The notes beneath the pieces are model-generated. The model ran no database searches, was not told the origin of the DNA, and was given only the letters and a program-made list of their open reading frames with translations. From Planctobacterium sp047947135 (GTDB taxonomy: Bacteria; Pseudomonadota; Gammaproteobacteria; Enterobacterales; Alteromonadaceae): DNA of 64,000 bases. The DNA lies in assembly GCA_047947135.1 (NCBI GenBank), contig CP170457.1:4030001-4094000 (forward strand). Reading direction: 5' to 3'. Numbering within the stretch: position 1 is the first letter of the stretch; every line of letters begins with the position of its first letter. Made by a program: the position numbers and the translations under genes. Positions 1 to 8,580 of the stretch are shown one piece after another.

Positions 1-12
1 TGGAGTGAATTT

Positions 13-936
13 ATGAAGCCGCACCTTTCCCGCCGCAGATTTCTTAGCCACAGTGCTGCGTTTGCATTGGCGAATCATTTACCCGGCAGTTTTGCGGTAA
101 ATTCTTCTACCGGTTTAGATAAAATCATTCCCAAAAGTAAAGAACGCATTCCCGCGTTAGGTATGGGAACCTGGATTACTTTTAATGTTGGCAATATCAC
201 ATCACTAAGAAAACAGCGTAGCGAGGTACTACAGACTTTTTTCCAAATGGGTGGGGCTATGGTGGACTCATCACCGATGTATGGGTCTTCCGAAGCGGTA
301 GTGGGTGATGCGCTAAACAGGATAAATGGACATAAGTCGCTATTCTCCGCCACGAAGGTGTGGACCTCAGATGACAATCGGGGAATTGTGCAATTTCAGC
401 AATCGCTTCGCCTCTGGGGTATTGCTAAATTCGATCTAATGCAGGTGCACAACCTGCTTAACTGGCGCAATCATTTAGCCCTACTACAAGAACTGAAATC
501 CCAGGGGTTAGTGCGCTATATCGGTATTACCACGTCACATGGTCGCAGACATGACGAACTACTGCATATTATGCAAACCTACGATATTGACTTCATTCAA
601 CTCACTTTGAATATTGACGACAATGGCGCAGAAAACAGGTTATTGCCAACGGCGCTAGACAACGGCATCGCGGTGATCGCCAATCGCCCTTTTCAGGGTG
701 GACGACTGCCTCAGATGTTTGCCAATAGCCCCTTGCCGGCGTTGGCAACGGACTATGAATGCGACTCCTGGCCACAACTGCTGCTGAAGTACGTTATTTC
801 GCATCCGGCACTGACCTGCGCTATTCCCGCGACAACTCAGGTTGCCCACATGCGGGAAAATATGAGTGTGTTACAATCGCGGATACTCACGCAGCAAGAA
901 CGGGCAAAGCTGCTACAGCTTGTCAGGTCAATGTAA
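13..936 (+). CDS. Tat-exported aldo/keto reductase
   Basis: Predicted NADPH-dependent aldo/keto reductase of 307 residues. The N-terminus carries a twin-arginine leader (SRRRFLSHSAAFALA, residues 6-20), so export to the periplasm by Tat is likely. The catalytic tetrad of the family is visible: Asp85 and Tyr90 in VDSSPMYGSS, Lys115 in SATKVW and His146 in LMQVHN. The core from about residue 40 to the end fits a single AKR barrel. A membrane-protein gene follows after 13 bases and is probably co-transcribed. The substrate cannot be read from the sequence. Family assignment is firm; the periplasmic location is inferred from the leader. Confidence 0.85.
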   Translation: MKPHLSRRRFLSHSAAFALANHLPGSFAVNSSTGLDKIIPKSKERIPALGMGTWITFNVGNITSLRKQRSEVLQTFFQMGGAMVDSSPMYGSSEAVVGDALNRINGHKSLFSATKVWTSDDNRGIVQFQQSLRLWGIAKFDLMQVHNLLNWRNHLALLQELKSQGLVRYIGITTSHGRRHDELLHIMQTYDIDFIQLTLNIDDNGAENRLLPTALDNGIAVIANRPFQGGRLPQMFANSPLPALATDYECDSWPQLLLKYVISHPALTCAIPATTQVAHMRENMSVLQSRILTQQERAKLLQLVRSM

Positions 937-949
937 CAAAAGGTAGCCA

Positions 950-1627
950 TTGCAAGATATATTCAGTTATTCCTTAAATGATTTTTTGTTGTTCTCCAGC
1001 GATACCTATATCGCGCTGGCTACTGATTTTGTCTCGCATTATATTTATTTGCTAATCATTCCTCTGCTCGCTGGTCTTTTACTCGCTGCTTTGTACAACG
1101 GGGGGCAACAGTTAAAACGACATTTGTTCTTTGTGATGCTCATTACAGTTATGCTACCCATCGGCATGTTTTATTTAAGCCATTACAGCCAGATTCAGCC
1201 ATTCTTTCTCTGGTTTTTAGGCGCAACTGGCATACAAATGTTACTGACCCTTTTTATCGCTTTTCGGTTTATGAAGGTCAAAGGGATGGCGCTCTTCACC
1301 ATCAAGGACTTACTGCCAGAACCACGGGCATTCCATCTGATTCTGCTTTCTATCTTATTGTTGCAGGCGGCTCTGGTATCCAAACACTGGCAGACTAGTT
1401 GGGAAATGGTTTTATTTGTTCCTGCCACTTACTGGTGGACAATGACGATGCTATTTTTGTTTTCATCTGCCAATATTCGAATTTGGCTATTACCCATTCC
1501 ACTAATTATGGCCATTGTGGAGATTGTCACTTTAAGTCTACTGAATATCCCGTTTGTGTGGCTTTATTTAGCGTTACCAGTGATAGTGTTCGTTGCTGCA
1601 CGGGTAAAATCCCCAAAACGCCTGTAA
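950..1627 (+). CDS. Polytopic inner-membrane protein, unknown function
   Basis: A 225-residue, strongly hydrophobic protein with about seven predicted membrane helices (roughly residues 28-47, 58-76, 83-107, 126-143, 152-172 and two more before residue 218) and short charged loops. It starts at TTG 950, preceded at good spacing by an AGG-containing ribosome site, 13 bases after the aldo/keto reductase stop. The two genes therefore look like an operon, which suggests a membrane partner for the exported reductase, but I recognise no catalytic or transport motif. The C-terminus is short and basic (ARVKSPKRL). Function unknown. Confidence 0.65.
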   Translation: MQDIFSYSLNDFLLFSSDTYIALATDFVSHYIYLLIIPLLAGLLLAALYNGGQQLKRHLFFVMLITVMLPIGMFYLSHYSQIQPFFLWFLGATGIQMLLTLFIAFRFMKVKGMALFTIKDLLPEPRAFHLILLSILLLQAALVSKHWQTSWEMVLFVPATYWWTMTMLFLFSSANIRIWLLPIPLIMAIVEIVTLSLLNIPFVWLYLALPVIVFVAARVKSPKRL

Positions 1628-1665
1628 AGTCAGAGCATAACCTCCTTCTGGAGCAATCATTAAAT

Positions 1666-2430
1666 CTATTGCGCAAGGTATAAGGAGGGACCCAGAATTT
1701 GTTTTAATTCACCAGAATTTCTCATTTTTGTAATGATAGTATCTAGCTCTGCGACAAAAGCTCTGGAAGGCTTGCTATCACTGCATAAAAAACTGTCATT
1801 TTGAGTATGAAACAGGGAATCATCACCATATAGAATGGGTCTTTCACTATCTGCATTGAGCATATATTTTATGTCAGGCAAATAACCAATCATCAGATCT
1901 ATTCGACCTTTTTCCAGCAAAGCGACCACTTGGCTGTCATCATTCAAATCGACGAGTATATGATGCTGCAACTGATCAATTTTACTGCCAAAGGTGTTGC
2001 CACGTTTAAAACCAATCATCAGCTCAGGCCCATCTGCTGCGAGTACTTCATCTGCAGTAAATGATGTAAAACCCATAAAATAAGCTTTCGCTACATTGAT
2101 GGCAGCACTTTCAATTCTTGCGCCAATTTCTACGGGTGAATAAAGACTACCCGGAAACAAACACAATGCCTGCTGCTCTTTTAACATCATCGAATTGCGT
2201 TGTGACGAACCGAACTTGTAGGTGATATCTCTTTTTGAGCGCTGTTTAACAAGAGCCAGAATTTGTGCGTAGGGCAAGTCAGGCCGACTTGCTTCAAGCA
2301 ATTTATTAATGTGAGTAACTGCAACGGTGACAGGTTCAGCCGCAATAGCGGCATTTGCCATGACAGCAATCATAATCGCTAGCAGCCTTAACAATAATTG
2401 TCGCAATCGTTTTGTGAACTTCAATTTCAA
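1666..2430 (-). CDS. Periplasmic solute-binding-like protein (SBP_bac_3 type), copy 1
   Basis: Secreted protein resembling family-3 extracellular solute-binding proteins. Typical elements are the N-terminal strand VTVAVTHINKLLE, the GFKRGNTFG motif and the later GRIDLMIGYLPD motif. The open frame extends upstream to 2574, but that extension lacks secretion features. A TTG near 2430, behind CAGGGAA, puts a signal peptide at the start (basic KFTKRLRQ, then LLLRLLAIMIAVMANAAIA), so I prefer it. A close paralogue lies at 2770-3519. No ABC permease or ATPase gene is nearby, so it may be a sensor or an orphan binding protein. Confidence 0.7.
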   Translation of the reverse strand: MKLKFTKRLRQLLLRLLAIMIAVMANAAIAAEPVTVAVTHINKLLEASRPDLPYAQILALVKQRSKRDITYKFGSSQRNSMMLKEQQALCLFPGSLYSPVEIGARIESAAINVAKAYFMGFTSFTADEVLAADGPELMIGFKRGNTFGSKIDQLQHHILVDLNDDSQVVALLEKGRIDLMIGYLPDIKYMLNADSERPILYGDDSLFHTQNDSFLCSDSKPSRAFVAELDTIITKMRNSGELKQILGPSLYLAQ

Positions 2431-2769
2431 AATTTGCGTTCCCTGACCTGTAATTTGTTGGCGAGAAAGATCCTTGTAAACACGTCCCTCTTGTTCGCGA
2501 AGAACATCATACCATTTGACGATTCGCCGACAATAAATTAAACAGCCAAAGCGAGAAGATCGGCTCACCACCACGTAAATTAGTTACCGACTCAGATAGT
2601 GTAGTACATTTGAGAATTTTTCGAAGGATGCTAGAACAAAGATTGCGACATAATCAAACCGACGACTATCGCATCTTGGCACTTTTAGCAGTGACAATGG
2701 CCATGTCGAATAGCGCACGGAACGCGTCACGCTGAGGTTATCATATCCCCAGCCAACGCTGAATTATCT

Positions 2770-3519
2770 CTATGGCGCCAGGTAAGCAGAGCCAAGAATA
2801 GACTGCAGTTCACCATTATTTTTCATCTCTGAAATAATGCTATTCACTTCGGCAATAAACCCCTGCGACAGGCCGTTTTCACTGCATAAGAAACTGTCAT
2901 TTTGAGTATGAAACAGGGAGTCTTCTCCGTACAAAATCGGTTTTTCTATATTGGTCTGGAGTAAATGTTCCGCGTCCGGTAAATAACTTAACATGGCATC
3001 AATGCGCCCCTTGGCTAACAACCCTGCCAACTGGACATCATCATTCAAATCGACAAGTGAATGATGTCGGAGCTGGTCAATGTTGCCACCAAATGTGTTG
3101 CCACGACGAAAGCCAATAGTCATTTGCGTAGAATCAGGGGAAAGAATGTCGTTTAAGTGAATCTTAGAAAACCCCATCAAATAAGCCTTCGCCACATTGA
3201 CTGCGTAACTTTCAATCAAAGGCCCGCCTTCAAGTGGTGAAAGCAAACTGCCCGGAAACAAACAATCTGCCCGCTTCTCACGTAACATTTTTGAAGTTCG
3301 TGGTGAAGGACCAAATATATAACTGATTTTTCGAGACGAGCGCTCTTTAATAATAGATAAGACCCGCGCATAGGGGAGATCGTGGTTATCTTCCTCTAGC
3401 AGTTCTTTTATGTAGGTCACTGCAACAACAACACTTTTTGCGTCTTGCGCTTTTGGCATTGCAGAAGTAACAAGCAAAACGGCCAGAATCCCAACCTTAA
3501 GTAGCGACTGTTTAATCAC
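2770..3519 (-). CDS. Periplasmic solute-binding-like protein (SBP_bac_3 type), copy 2
   Basis: A 249-residue secreted protein with a clear signal peptide (MIKQSLLKVGILAVLLVTSAM, cleavage near the following PKAQ). It is closely related to the downstream neighbour along its whole length. Shared stretches include LPYA, CLFPGSL, VAKAY.MGF, RRGNTFGG, DQL.HH.LVDLNDD and ILYGDDSLFHTQNDSFLCS (here GEDS). The pair arose by tandem duplication and then diverged. No transport partners are visible. The ligand is unknown; the fold assignment rests on the pattern of short SBP_bac_3 motifs and is moderately sure. Confidence 0.75.
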   Translation of the reverse strand: MIKQSLLKVGILAVLLVTSAMPKAQDAKSVVVAVTYIKELLEEDNHDLPYARVLSIIKERSSRKISYIFGPSPRTSKMLREKRADCLFPGSLLSPLEGGPLIESYAVNVAKAYLMGFSKIHLNDILSPDSTQMTIGFRRGNTFGGNIDQLRHHSLVDLNDDVQLAGLLAKGRIDAMLSYLPDAEHLLQTNIEKPILYGEDSLFHTQNDSFLCSENGLSQGFIAEVNSIISEMKNNGELQSILGSAYLAP

Positions 3520-3863
3520 GCTAACCTTCGATGTTTATTTTCCCTGACTATCGATATGCTAAGGAGATGGCTTCCGTACTTGTTCTCCTCTGTTACCTTC
3601 CACGTAATGTGTTATTTCAATACGTTTGTCTTGTTGCCGTCAGTTTGCCAAAGCAACTGCGACTTTTTTTTTGCTGAAATGCTTAGCGGGGAGCTGCATT
3701 CCCGTTTTGGCGTTTTTACGACAGTACTCAGTGTATAGATCACTTTATTGCAAAAAAGATTGCGAAGCTGTATGAGGAATTTGCAATCAGAATGGCGAGT
3801 TGAACAACCTGCAACTTTAGCTAATGAAGGTGTTTTAGTTGCAGACCATTCAACTTTGCTTTT
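3520..3863. other. Intergenic region without a supported gene
   Basis: This 344-base stretch separates the solute-binding gene from the oxygenase gene. It holds a T-rich tract around 3665 and an inverted repeat at 3798-3855, described separately. Short open frames exist but have no ribosome site or protein-like composition. Confidence 0.5.
3798..3855 (-). terminator. Inverted repeat downstream of the oxygenase gene
   Basis: Arms AGTTGAACAACCTGCAACT (3798-3816) and AGTTGCAGACCATTCAACT (3837-3855) pair at about 15 of 19 positions around an 18-20 base loop. It sits just past the stop of the minus-strand oxygenase, so a transcription terminator or mRNA-stabilising hairpin is plausible. There is no clean U-run, so the call is tentative. 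Confidence 0.4.
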
Positions 3864-5072
3864 TTAAAACGTCGGCGTCGGCGGCTCTTTACCCATTGCA
3901 ATAGAGCCAGTGAAAAGATGCTGCCTTTTCTCCTGCATTGGGTGGAACTGAGCGGCAAATGAATCCCGGAACAATGCCTCAAGACCAAAATCTCTTGAGT
4001 AACCCTGACCACCGCAGACTTCAATCGCTTTTGTTGCTGTATCCTTGCACGCCTTAGAGACTATAGTCTTGCGCTTGGCAATTTCGTTCAAGGTTGCCAT
4101 TGAAGGAGTAAAGTTAAACTCATCAACTATGGCTATCATATCCTTGTGGGCAACTTCTGCGATTGTCAGTGCGTTTTCCATTTCGCCAACTAAATATGGC
4201 GTAACAGGATCCAGACTTTTCTGACTGTGGCTGATGGCCATTTCAGTCATTTTCTTTGCAACACCCAGATAGACTGACATTATGATAGGCAATGCCACTG
4301 GTCCTACGACATTCCACATTGCGTGAAACTCCCCTCTTGGTCGTTTCAAAGCGACACTTTCCTCAGGCACAAATACATTTTCCATCTTAACACTGTTGGA
4401 CCCTGTACCGCGCATCCCCATTGGCCGCCAGTTATCCAAAATAGTTACACCATCTGAATTAACCGGGACCGGGAAATGCAACACCTGCCAACCATGCTCA
4501 GGATCAAGATACGGCCCTGATGTTACAAATACATCACCACCTGTCGAGCCGCTGCAGAAGTGTTTGACACCATTGAAAAGATATCCTCCGTCCACCTTGG
4601 TCATATCACCACTTGATGCCAGCCAGTCACCTGCCCCCGTGCTTATCAAGACCAGTTGCTTTGCCGACACTTTGCTTAATAACGCTTTTGCAGATTTGCC
4701 ATTGAGATCGTTAAATCGGTTAGCTGCAATGATGTGCTGGTGCATAGATAGCGATAGTGCAGTGGATGGATGGTATTGCGCCAATGCCGTCAGAAATTCA
4801 CACATTTCCTGATATCCAACACCGAGACCACCATACTCCTTTGGAACCATAGCAGAAAAAACCTGATGCTCTTTTAGCAAATTGTAGGTGTGCTGCGACA
4901 ATGTATCTTCCATGTCGGATTTGGCACCCTCTGAGGCAATATTCGCACCAATCTGGTCGAGTACGGTCAGTAACGGATTCTCATCTGTCATAACGGCATC
5001 AATAGCTGAATTATCTTGCTCTATATTCAATGTAGTCGATGTCTTAATTAAGTGCGCAGTGTTATCAATCAT
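3864..5072 (-). CDS. Acyl-CoA-dehydrogenase-fold flavin-dependent monooxygenase (oxygenase component)
   Basis: About 402 residues of the acyl-CoA dehydrogenase superfamily. The N-terminal helical domain contains PKEYGGLGVGYQEM, the middle beta domain has FNGVKHFCSG and MGMRGTGSNSV, and the C-terminal domain has the ICGGQGYSR-like VCGGQGYSRDFGLEALFRDS. The start is placed at ATG 5072 (MIDNTAHL), six bases after an AGGAG site; the frame extends to 5150 but without support. The upstream neighbour is a flavin reductase, which points to a two-component FMNH2/FADH2-dependent monooxygenase (like DszC or the HpaB-type group) rather than a beta-oxidation enzyme. The substrate is unknown. Confidence 0.75.
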   Translation of the reverse strand: MIDNTAHLIKTSTTLNIEQDNSAIDAVMTDENPLLTVLDQIGANIASEGAKSDMEDTLSQHTYNLLKEHQVFSAMVPKEYGGLGVGYQEMCEFLTALAQYHPSTALSLSMHQHIIAANRFNDLNGKSAKALLSKVSAKQLVLISTGAGDWLASSGDMTKVDGGYLFNGVKHFCSGSTGGDVFVTSGPYLDPEHGWQVLHFPVPVNSDGVTILDNWRPMGMRGTGSNSVKMENVFVPEESVALKRPRGEFHAMWNVVGPVALPIIMSVYLGVAKKMTEMAISHSQKSLDPVTPYLVGEMENALTIAEVAHKDMIAIVDEFNFTPSMATLNEIAKRKTIVSKACKDTATKAIEVCGGQGYSRDFGLEALFRDSFAAQFHPMQEKRQHLFTGSIAMGKEPPTPTF

Positions 5073-5097
5073 TATGTTTCTCCTGTTGGTCAACGTG

Positions 5098-5604
5098 CTA
5101 AGCAACTTTGAGGGTGGTATTGAGTGAACGGGTGAACTTACCCTGCTCATAAATCAAAGGGTCCTCGTCATTCCAATGAAATGATTCCACTTCACCCACC
5201 AACATCATGTGATCACCTAAGCCAATCTTGTTGACCACAATGCATTGGAACTGGGCACAGCTCTCTGGAATAAAAATTGGGTTGTCGTCTGATATCAACA
5301 GGTCAGCGAATTTATTGATGCCACGGGTGGCAAATTTTGTCGCGATATCTTCCTGATGCTGAGCCAGCAAACTAATGTAGAAACGTTTTGAGAGACAAAA
5401 ATCCACGTAACTATTGGCTCTGCGATCCAGGCACCAGCTGACCAGCATTGGCGTTAAGGAAATAGACGAAAAACTGTTTATCGTCATTCCCAATGGCTGC
5501 ATATCGTCATTCCAGCAGGTGACTACTGCCACCCCTGTCGGGAATTGCGCCAGCGCAGATTTGTATTCCTGCATTTCATCTGTTTGTATTAGGGTTTTAC
5601 ACAT
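5098..5604 (-). CDS. Flavin reductase (HpaC-like) of a two-component monooxygenase
   Basis: A 168-residue flavin reductase-like protein of the FMN-binding split-barrel family. It shows the family N-terminus ALAQFPTGVAVVTCW, the GMTINSFSSISLTPMLVSWCLD motif region and a later GDHMMLVGEVESF strand with the conserved GDH. Such proteins reduce free FMN/FAD with NAD(P)H and hand it to a partner oxygenase. The partner is almost certainly the adjacent gene, which starts 25 bases downstream on the same strand. The start is uncertain: MCKTLIQTDEM and the internal MQEYKSALAQF are both possible. Confidence 0.85.
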   Translation of the reverse strand: MCKTLIQTDEMQEYKSALAQFPTGVAVVTCWNDDMQPLGMTINSFSSISLTPMLVSWCLDRRANSYVDFCLSKRFYISLLAQHQEDIATKFATRGINKFADLLISDDNPIFIPESCAQFQCIVVNKIGLGDHMMLVGEVESFHWNDEDPLIYEQGKFTRSLNTTLKVA

Positions 5605-5675
5605 CTGAATTTACTCTTAAGGTTAAGCTTGACCTCATAATAGATCTGGATATTTTTGACGGATACTGCACAGAA

Positions 5676-5702
5676 TGTAGTGTTCAACTACACTTTATGT
5701 AG
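5676..5702. promoter_or_regulatory. Palindromic operator candidate in the divergent promoter
   Basis: Two overlapping inverted repeats lie between the flavin reductase and the HxlR gene: TGTAGT-N5-ACTACA (5676-5692) and CTACA-N5-TGTAG (5688-5702). Their position between divergent genes fits an autoregulated HxlR operator that also controls the monooxygenase operon. The binding is inferred. Confidence 0.5.
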
Positions 5703-5792
5703 TTACTAGAGTCTATTGAGATGTGTTGTATGCTTTGGTTCTACATTAAAGTGGCTTGACCGCGAAGAATGTATGTAGGTGAGGAGTGCGAA

Positions 5793-6488
5793 ATGAGTTA
5801 CAGCCAGTTTTGTCCTATTGCAAAAGCGATGGAAGTCCTTGGAGAAAAGTGGACTTTATTAATCGTGCGCGAACTATTAATGGGCACGACCAGATTTAAC
5901 GTATTTCAACGCGGCCTAAGCCAGATCTCTCCGACCTTGTTAACAAAACGACTGCAACAGTTAGAAGATTCGGGGTTGTTATTTAAGAAACGTATTCCCG
6001 GTCAAAAAGGCCACGAGTATTTTCCGACAAAAGCCTGTCAGGAGTTACTGCCCTTAATTGAGCAGATTGGTGTTTGGGGAATGCGCTGGGCACGCCACCA
6101 ACTGCAGGAAGATGATTTCGATTTGGGATTGCTCATGCTGTACATGGAACGCAGTATCCTGCCAGACAAACTCATTGGCAACGAAACAGTGATCCGCTTT
6201 AACTTCTGCGACATTGACGACTTCCCTACCTGGTGGATTGTCGTCAATGGCGACGATATCGACGTTTGTGTGCAGGACCCAGGCAAAGAAGTCGATGTCT
6301 ATTTTAATGTCAGTGTCAGAGTCATGTGTGAACTCTGGATGGGAGATATCAGTTATAAAAAAGCCGTTGCCGATGGCAAGTTAACGTTAGTTGGACCCAA
6401 AGCCCTCACCCATCATGTAGAAGACTGGATTAAACCCAGTATGTTTTCCGAAATTGCTCCGGCGTCAGAGATAGTGAGTCCAGTTTGA
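5793..6488 (+). CDS. HxlR-family regulator with SCP2-like C-terminal domain
   Basis: Winged-helix regulator of about 231 residues. The N-terminal half is HxlR-type: CPIAKAMEVLGEKWTLLIVREL, then the recognition-helix region GLSQISPTLLTKRLQQLEDSGLL and the wing Y.PT. The C-terminal half (about residues 110-225) resembles the SCP2-like extension of some HxlR proteins and may bind a small hydrophobic ligand. ATG 5793 has GAGGAG eight bases upstream, which is better than ATG 5769. It is divergent from the monooxygenase operon and is probably its ligand-responsive regulator. Confidence 0.85.
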   Translation: MSYSQFCPIAKAMEVLGEKWTLLIVRELLMGTTRFNVFQRGLSQISPTLLTKRLQQLEDSGLLFKKRIPGQKGHEYFPTKACQELLPLIEQIGVWGMRWARHQLQEDDFDLGLLMLYMERSILPDKLIGNETVIRFNFCDIDDFPTWWIVVNGDDIDVCVQDPGKEVDVYFNVSVRVMCELWMGDISYKKAVADGKLTLVGPKALTHHVEDWIKPSMFSEIAPASEIVSPV

Positions 6489-6767
6489 GCACTTTGAATA
6501 ATTTCCTGTAGCAGGTCAGGATTAGCTTACAGTCACACTGTTGAACGCGTGCAGGATGTCAATAATAATCGAGAATTAGACATCACCAGATTGAAGCGAG
6601 CTCTATGATTCACACATCTGAGGTGTGGTTTTTGGACCAATATAGAACCCTTTGCCATTCTGAGTTAGACAAATGGAATACACATTTCGCTGCTGCTCAT
6701 ATGAACAAATGAAGCTGATTTTTATTCTTTGGCTGAAGATCTCGCAATATTATACTGGGCAATAAGA

Positions 6768-7400
6768 TTATTGCTTTTTCCCAAATTGATAGTTGAACGT
6801 TTCAATATCCGCTTTAAAGCAATGGTTAACCAGCTCTCGACCAAAGTCAGAATAATAGAGGCCGTAATGTCGGTGCGGAGTACTAATTAGTCTTGGCAAT
6901 CGTGGGCATTCTAAATTCGTTTTTTTTAGCATTGTATTCAAATTTGATTCATAGTGTTCAAAGCGACCAAACGCATCAACAAGCAATTTTCCGTCATTAT
7001 CAGAGAGTTGTGCCTTTTGACCTAACAAACGCCTGGGGAATCCGTCAATATAGGTTTCCAGGTTGCACCAGGTTTCTAAGAAAGCATCAAATTGTTTCCA
7101 ATATTTTGAATCTGGATCTCGCAATGATTCACAATCATTAATCTCACTGTGTTCTAATTTTTTTTGGTTCAATAACTGCATACCAGGACATCAAGCGATC
7201 CCTGGGATTTCTCACAACTACGAACTTAAACGCACGATCGAACTCATGTCCAAGTATTGCTTTACCCAATACTAAAAAAGCATGTTGAGGAGAGATGCTT
7301 CATATATCCGGCAACGCCGTGTGCAGGATCCAATCAATGACGTTCCGCCATTGCGACTGATATGGGTAAACAGCAAATGTCTCTCTTTTGAATATCGCAA
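6768..7400 (-). pseudogene. Broken P-loop sulfotransferase (two frameshifts and an in-frame stop)
   Basis: Three frames must be joined to read a sulfotransferase. From TTG 7400 (behind GAGGT) the first frame gives HLLFTHISRNGGTSLIG, the PAPS-binding P-loop motif. After a shift near 7325-7340, a second frame gives ILHTALPDI, a TGA at 7300-7302, then a segment ending FKFVVVRNPRDRLMSWY, the 3'-phosphate motif. A third frame starts after a run of eight A on the minus strand (7158-7165) and gives the C-terminus with PHRHYGLYYSDFGRELV. Removing one A restores that join. The 137-codon open frame 6768-7181 is only the C-terminal piece. Either a decayed gene or, less likely, clustered sequencing errors. 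Confidence 0.8.
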
Positions 7401-7449
7401 CTTTCTACCTCAGCACTTCTTTTTACTGCATACACCAGACAGTGCAACG

Positions 7450-8352
7450 TTACCAGTGCAACATGTCTTCTGGTATTGGATAATCCTTGCGATCCACGGG
7501 GAAAGTTGCCCATACGGAGGGCTCTGGTGCTTCCCTATTCTCTAAAATGGTCCTAAACAATGCCTCTCGTTCAGCGGGTTCTGGATACTCATTTTTCCAT
7601 TCTTCTGGCCAGATACTCTCACTATCATGCAACAATACCAGTGACATCCACTGACGGCGCAAATTACTCCATTGTTCTGATTGTTTTTGTGATTCTAAAA
7701 TGCCTTGCCATGGACGCAATTCAACGTAAATAGTTCGCCTCACGCCCTCTGAACGTTTCGGTTGTGAGCCGTGGAGGATCATTATGTCCTGAACCAAAAT
7801 ATCACCGGCTTTTGCTGGCTGTTCCACCACGCCAGGTACTTCCCAACCGTAGTTTTCCGAAAGGCCCCGAATATCCTGCAATTCATACTGTGTACCTGGG
7901 ACATATCTTAAACAGCCATCTCCTGACGCAGCATCATCCAGATAAATCCCAACATTTAGATACGGGTATTTGCGGCTATGCTGTGCATCCTGATGCCAAT
8001 TTACGACAGGATGAGGGTGTTGTTGTTTGAAAACAATATCCATTTGCAATGGTACACTGCCTATACCGCATAGTTCTTTGCTAAGGATTAACATTGCAGG
8101 GCATGCAAGCGTATCCAAAACAAGCTGAGAGTCGGCCGAAAAAATATCGTTGTAACGCATAAGACGCGGCCCACATTTATCCTGCACAATCGTGACGCCA
8201 TGCAATTGTGAGCCTTGTTGGTATTTTTCAACAGCGTCTTTTTCAAGTTTTTCTGCCAAGGTTTGCCATCTTTTCAATAGTTCCACAGACAGCCCATTTT
8301 CGATTAAACAGTAGCCCTTTGATTTAAATTCCGTTGTTAAATCGATGTTCAT
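7450..8352 (-). CDS. PhyH-family 2-oxoglutarate/Fe(II) dioxygenase
   Basis: A 300-residue phytanoyl-CoA dioxygenase-like protein. The iron triad is visible as His120 and Asp122 in VNWHQDAQ and His194 in MILHGSQPKRS, with Arg205/206 as the probable 2-oxoglutarate ligand. Length and order match the family (about 250-320 residues). It is divergent from a second 2-oxoglutarate dioxygenase-like gene at 8581 and close to the broken sulfotransferase. PhyH proteins hydroxylate lipids, amino acids or natural products; which one applies here cannot be told. Family confident, substrate unknown. Confidence 0.9.
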   Translation of the reverse strand: MNIDLTTEFKSKGYCLIENGLSVELLKRWQTLAEKLEKDAVEKYQQGSQLHGVTIVQDKCGPRLMRYNDIFSADSQLVLDTLACPAMLILSKELCGIGSVPLQMDIVFKQQHPHPVVNWHQDAQHSRKYPYLNVGIYLDDAASGDGCLRYVPGTQYELQDIRGLSENYGWEVPGVVEQPAKAGDILVQDIMILHGSQPKRSEGVRRTIYVELRPWQGILESQKQSEQWSNLRRQWMSLVLLHDSESIWPEEWKNEYPEPAEREALFRTILENREAPEPSVWATFPVDRKDYPIPEDMLHW

Positions 8353-8444
8353 GGTAATTCTGGTCAGAAAACTTTAATTTCGTAGTGACTAACGTTAGCA
8401 CAATTCATTTTGCAACATGGAAAATTTGTCCCCAGACTAAACAG

Positions 8445-8497
8445 GGACACCCACAACAATTGTTGCTTGTGCGGCTCTGTTTTAGTTGTGGCTGTCC
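8445..8497. repeat. Inverted repeat in a divergent promoter region
   Basis: GGACACCCACAAC (8445-8457) and GTTGTGGCTGTCC (8485-8497) pair with one mismatch over 13 bases, with a 27-base loop. It lies between the divergent PhyH and beta-hydroxylase-like genes, about 85 bases before the latter. It may be a hairpin in the PhyH leader or a two-site operator; the role is not known. Confidence 0.5.
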
Positions 8498-8580
8498 AAG
8501 CTTTACTGCAAGCTTTGAATTAAAAGTTGTAATTTGGGTTTGGTATTTTTAATTACCTAATCTAGTCTGACTAGGGAATT

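Noticed and set aside
3556..3738. 60-codon plus-strand frame in the intergenic region
   Set aside because: Cys/Phe-rich with no ribosome site, and it runs through a T-tract; probably non-coding.
3864..5072. Ordinary fatty-acid beta-oxidation acyl-CoA dehydrogenase
   Set aside because: The adjacent flavin reductase and absence of other beta-oxidation genes favour the monooxygenase subgroup, although the fold alone cannot decide.
7282..7545. 87-codon plus-strand frame
   Set aside because: It is antisense to the sulfotransferase N-terminus and the PhyH 3' end, with no ribosome site.
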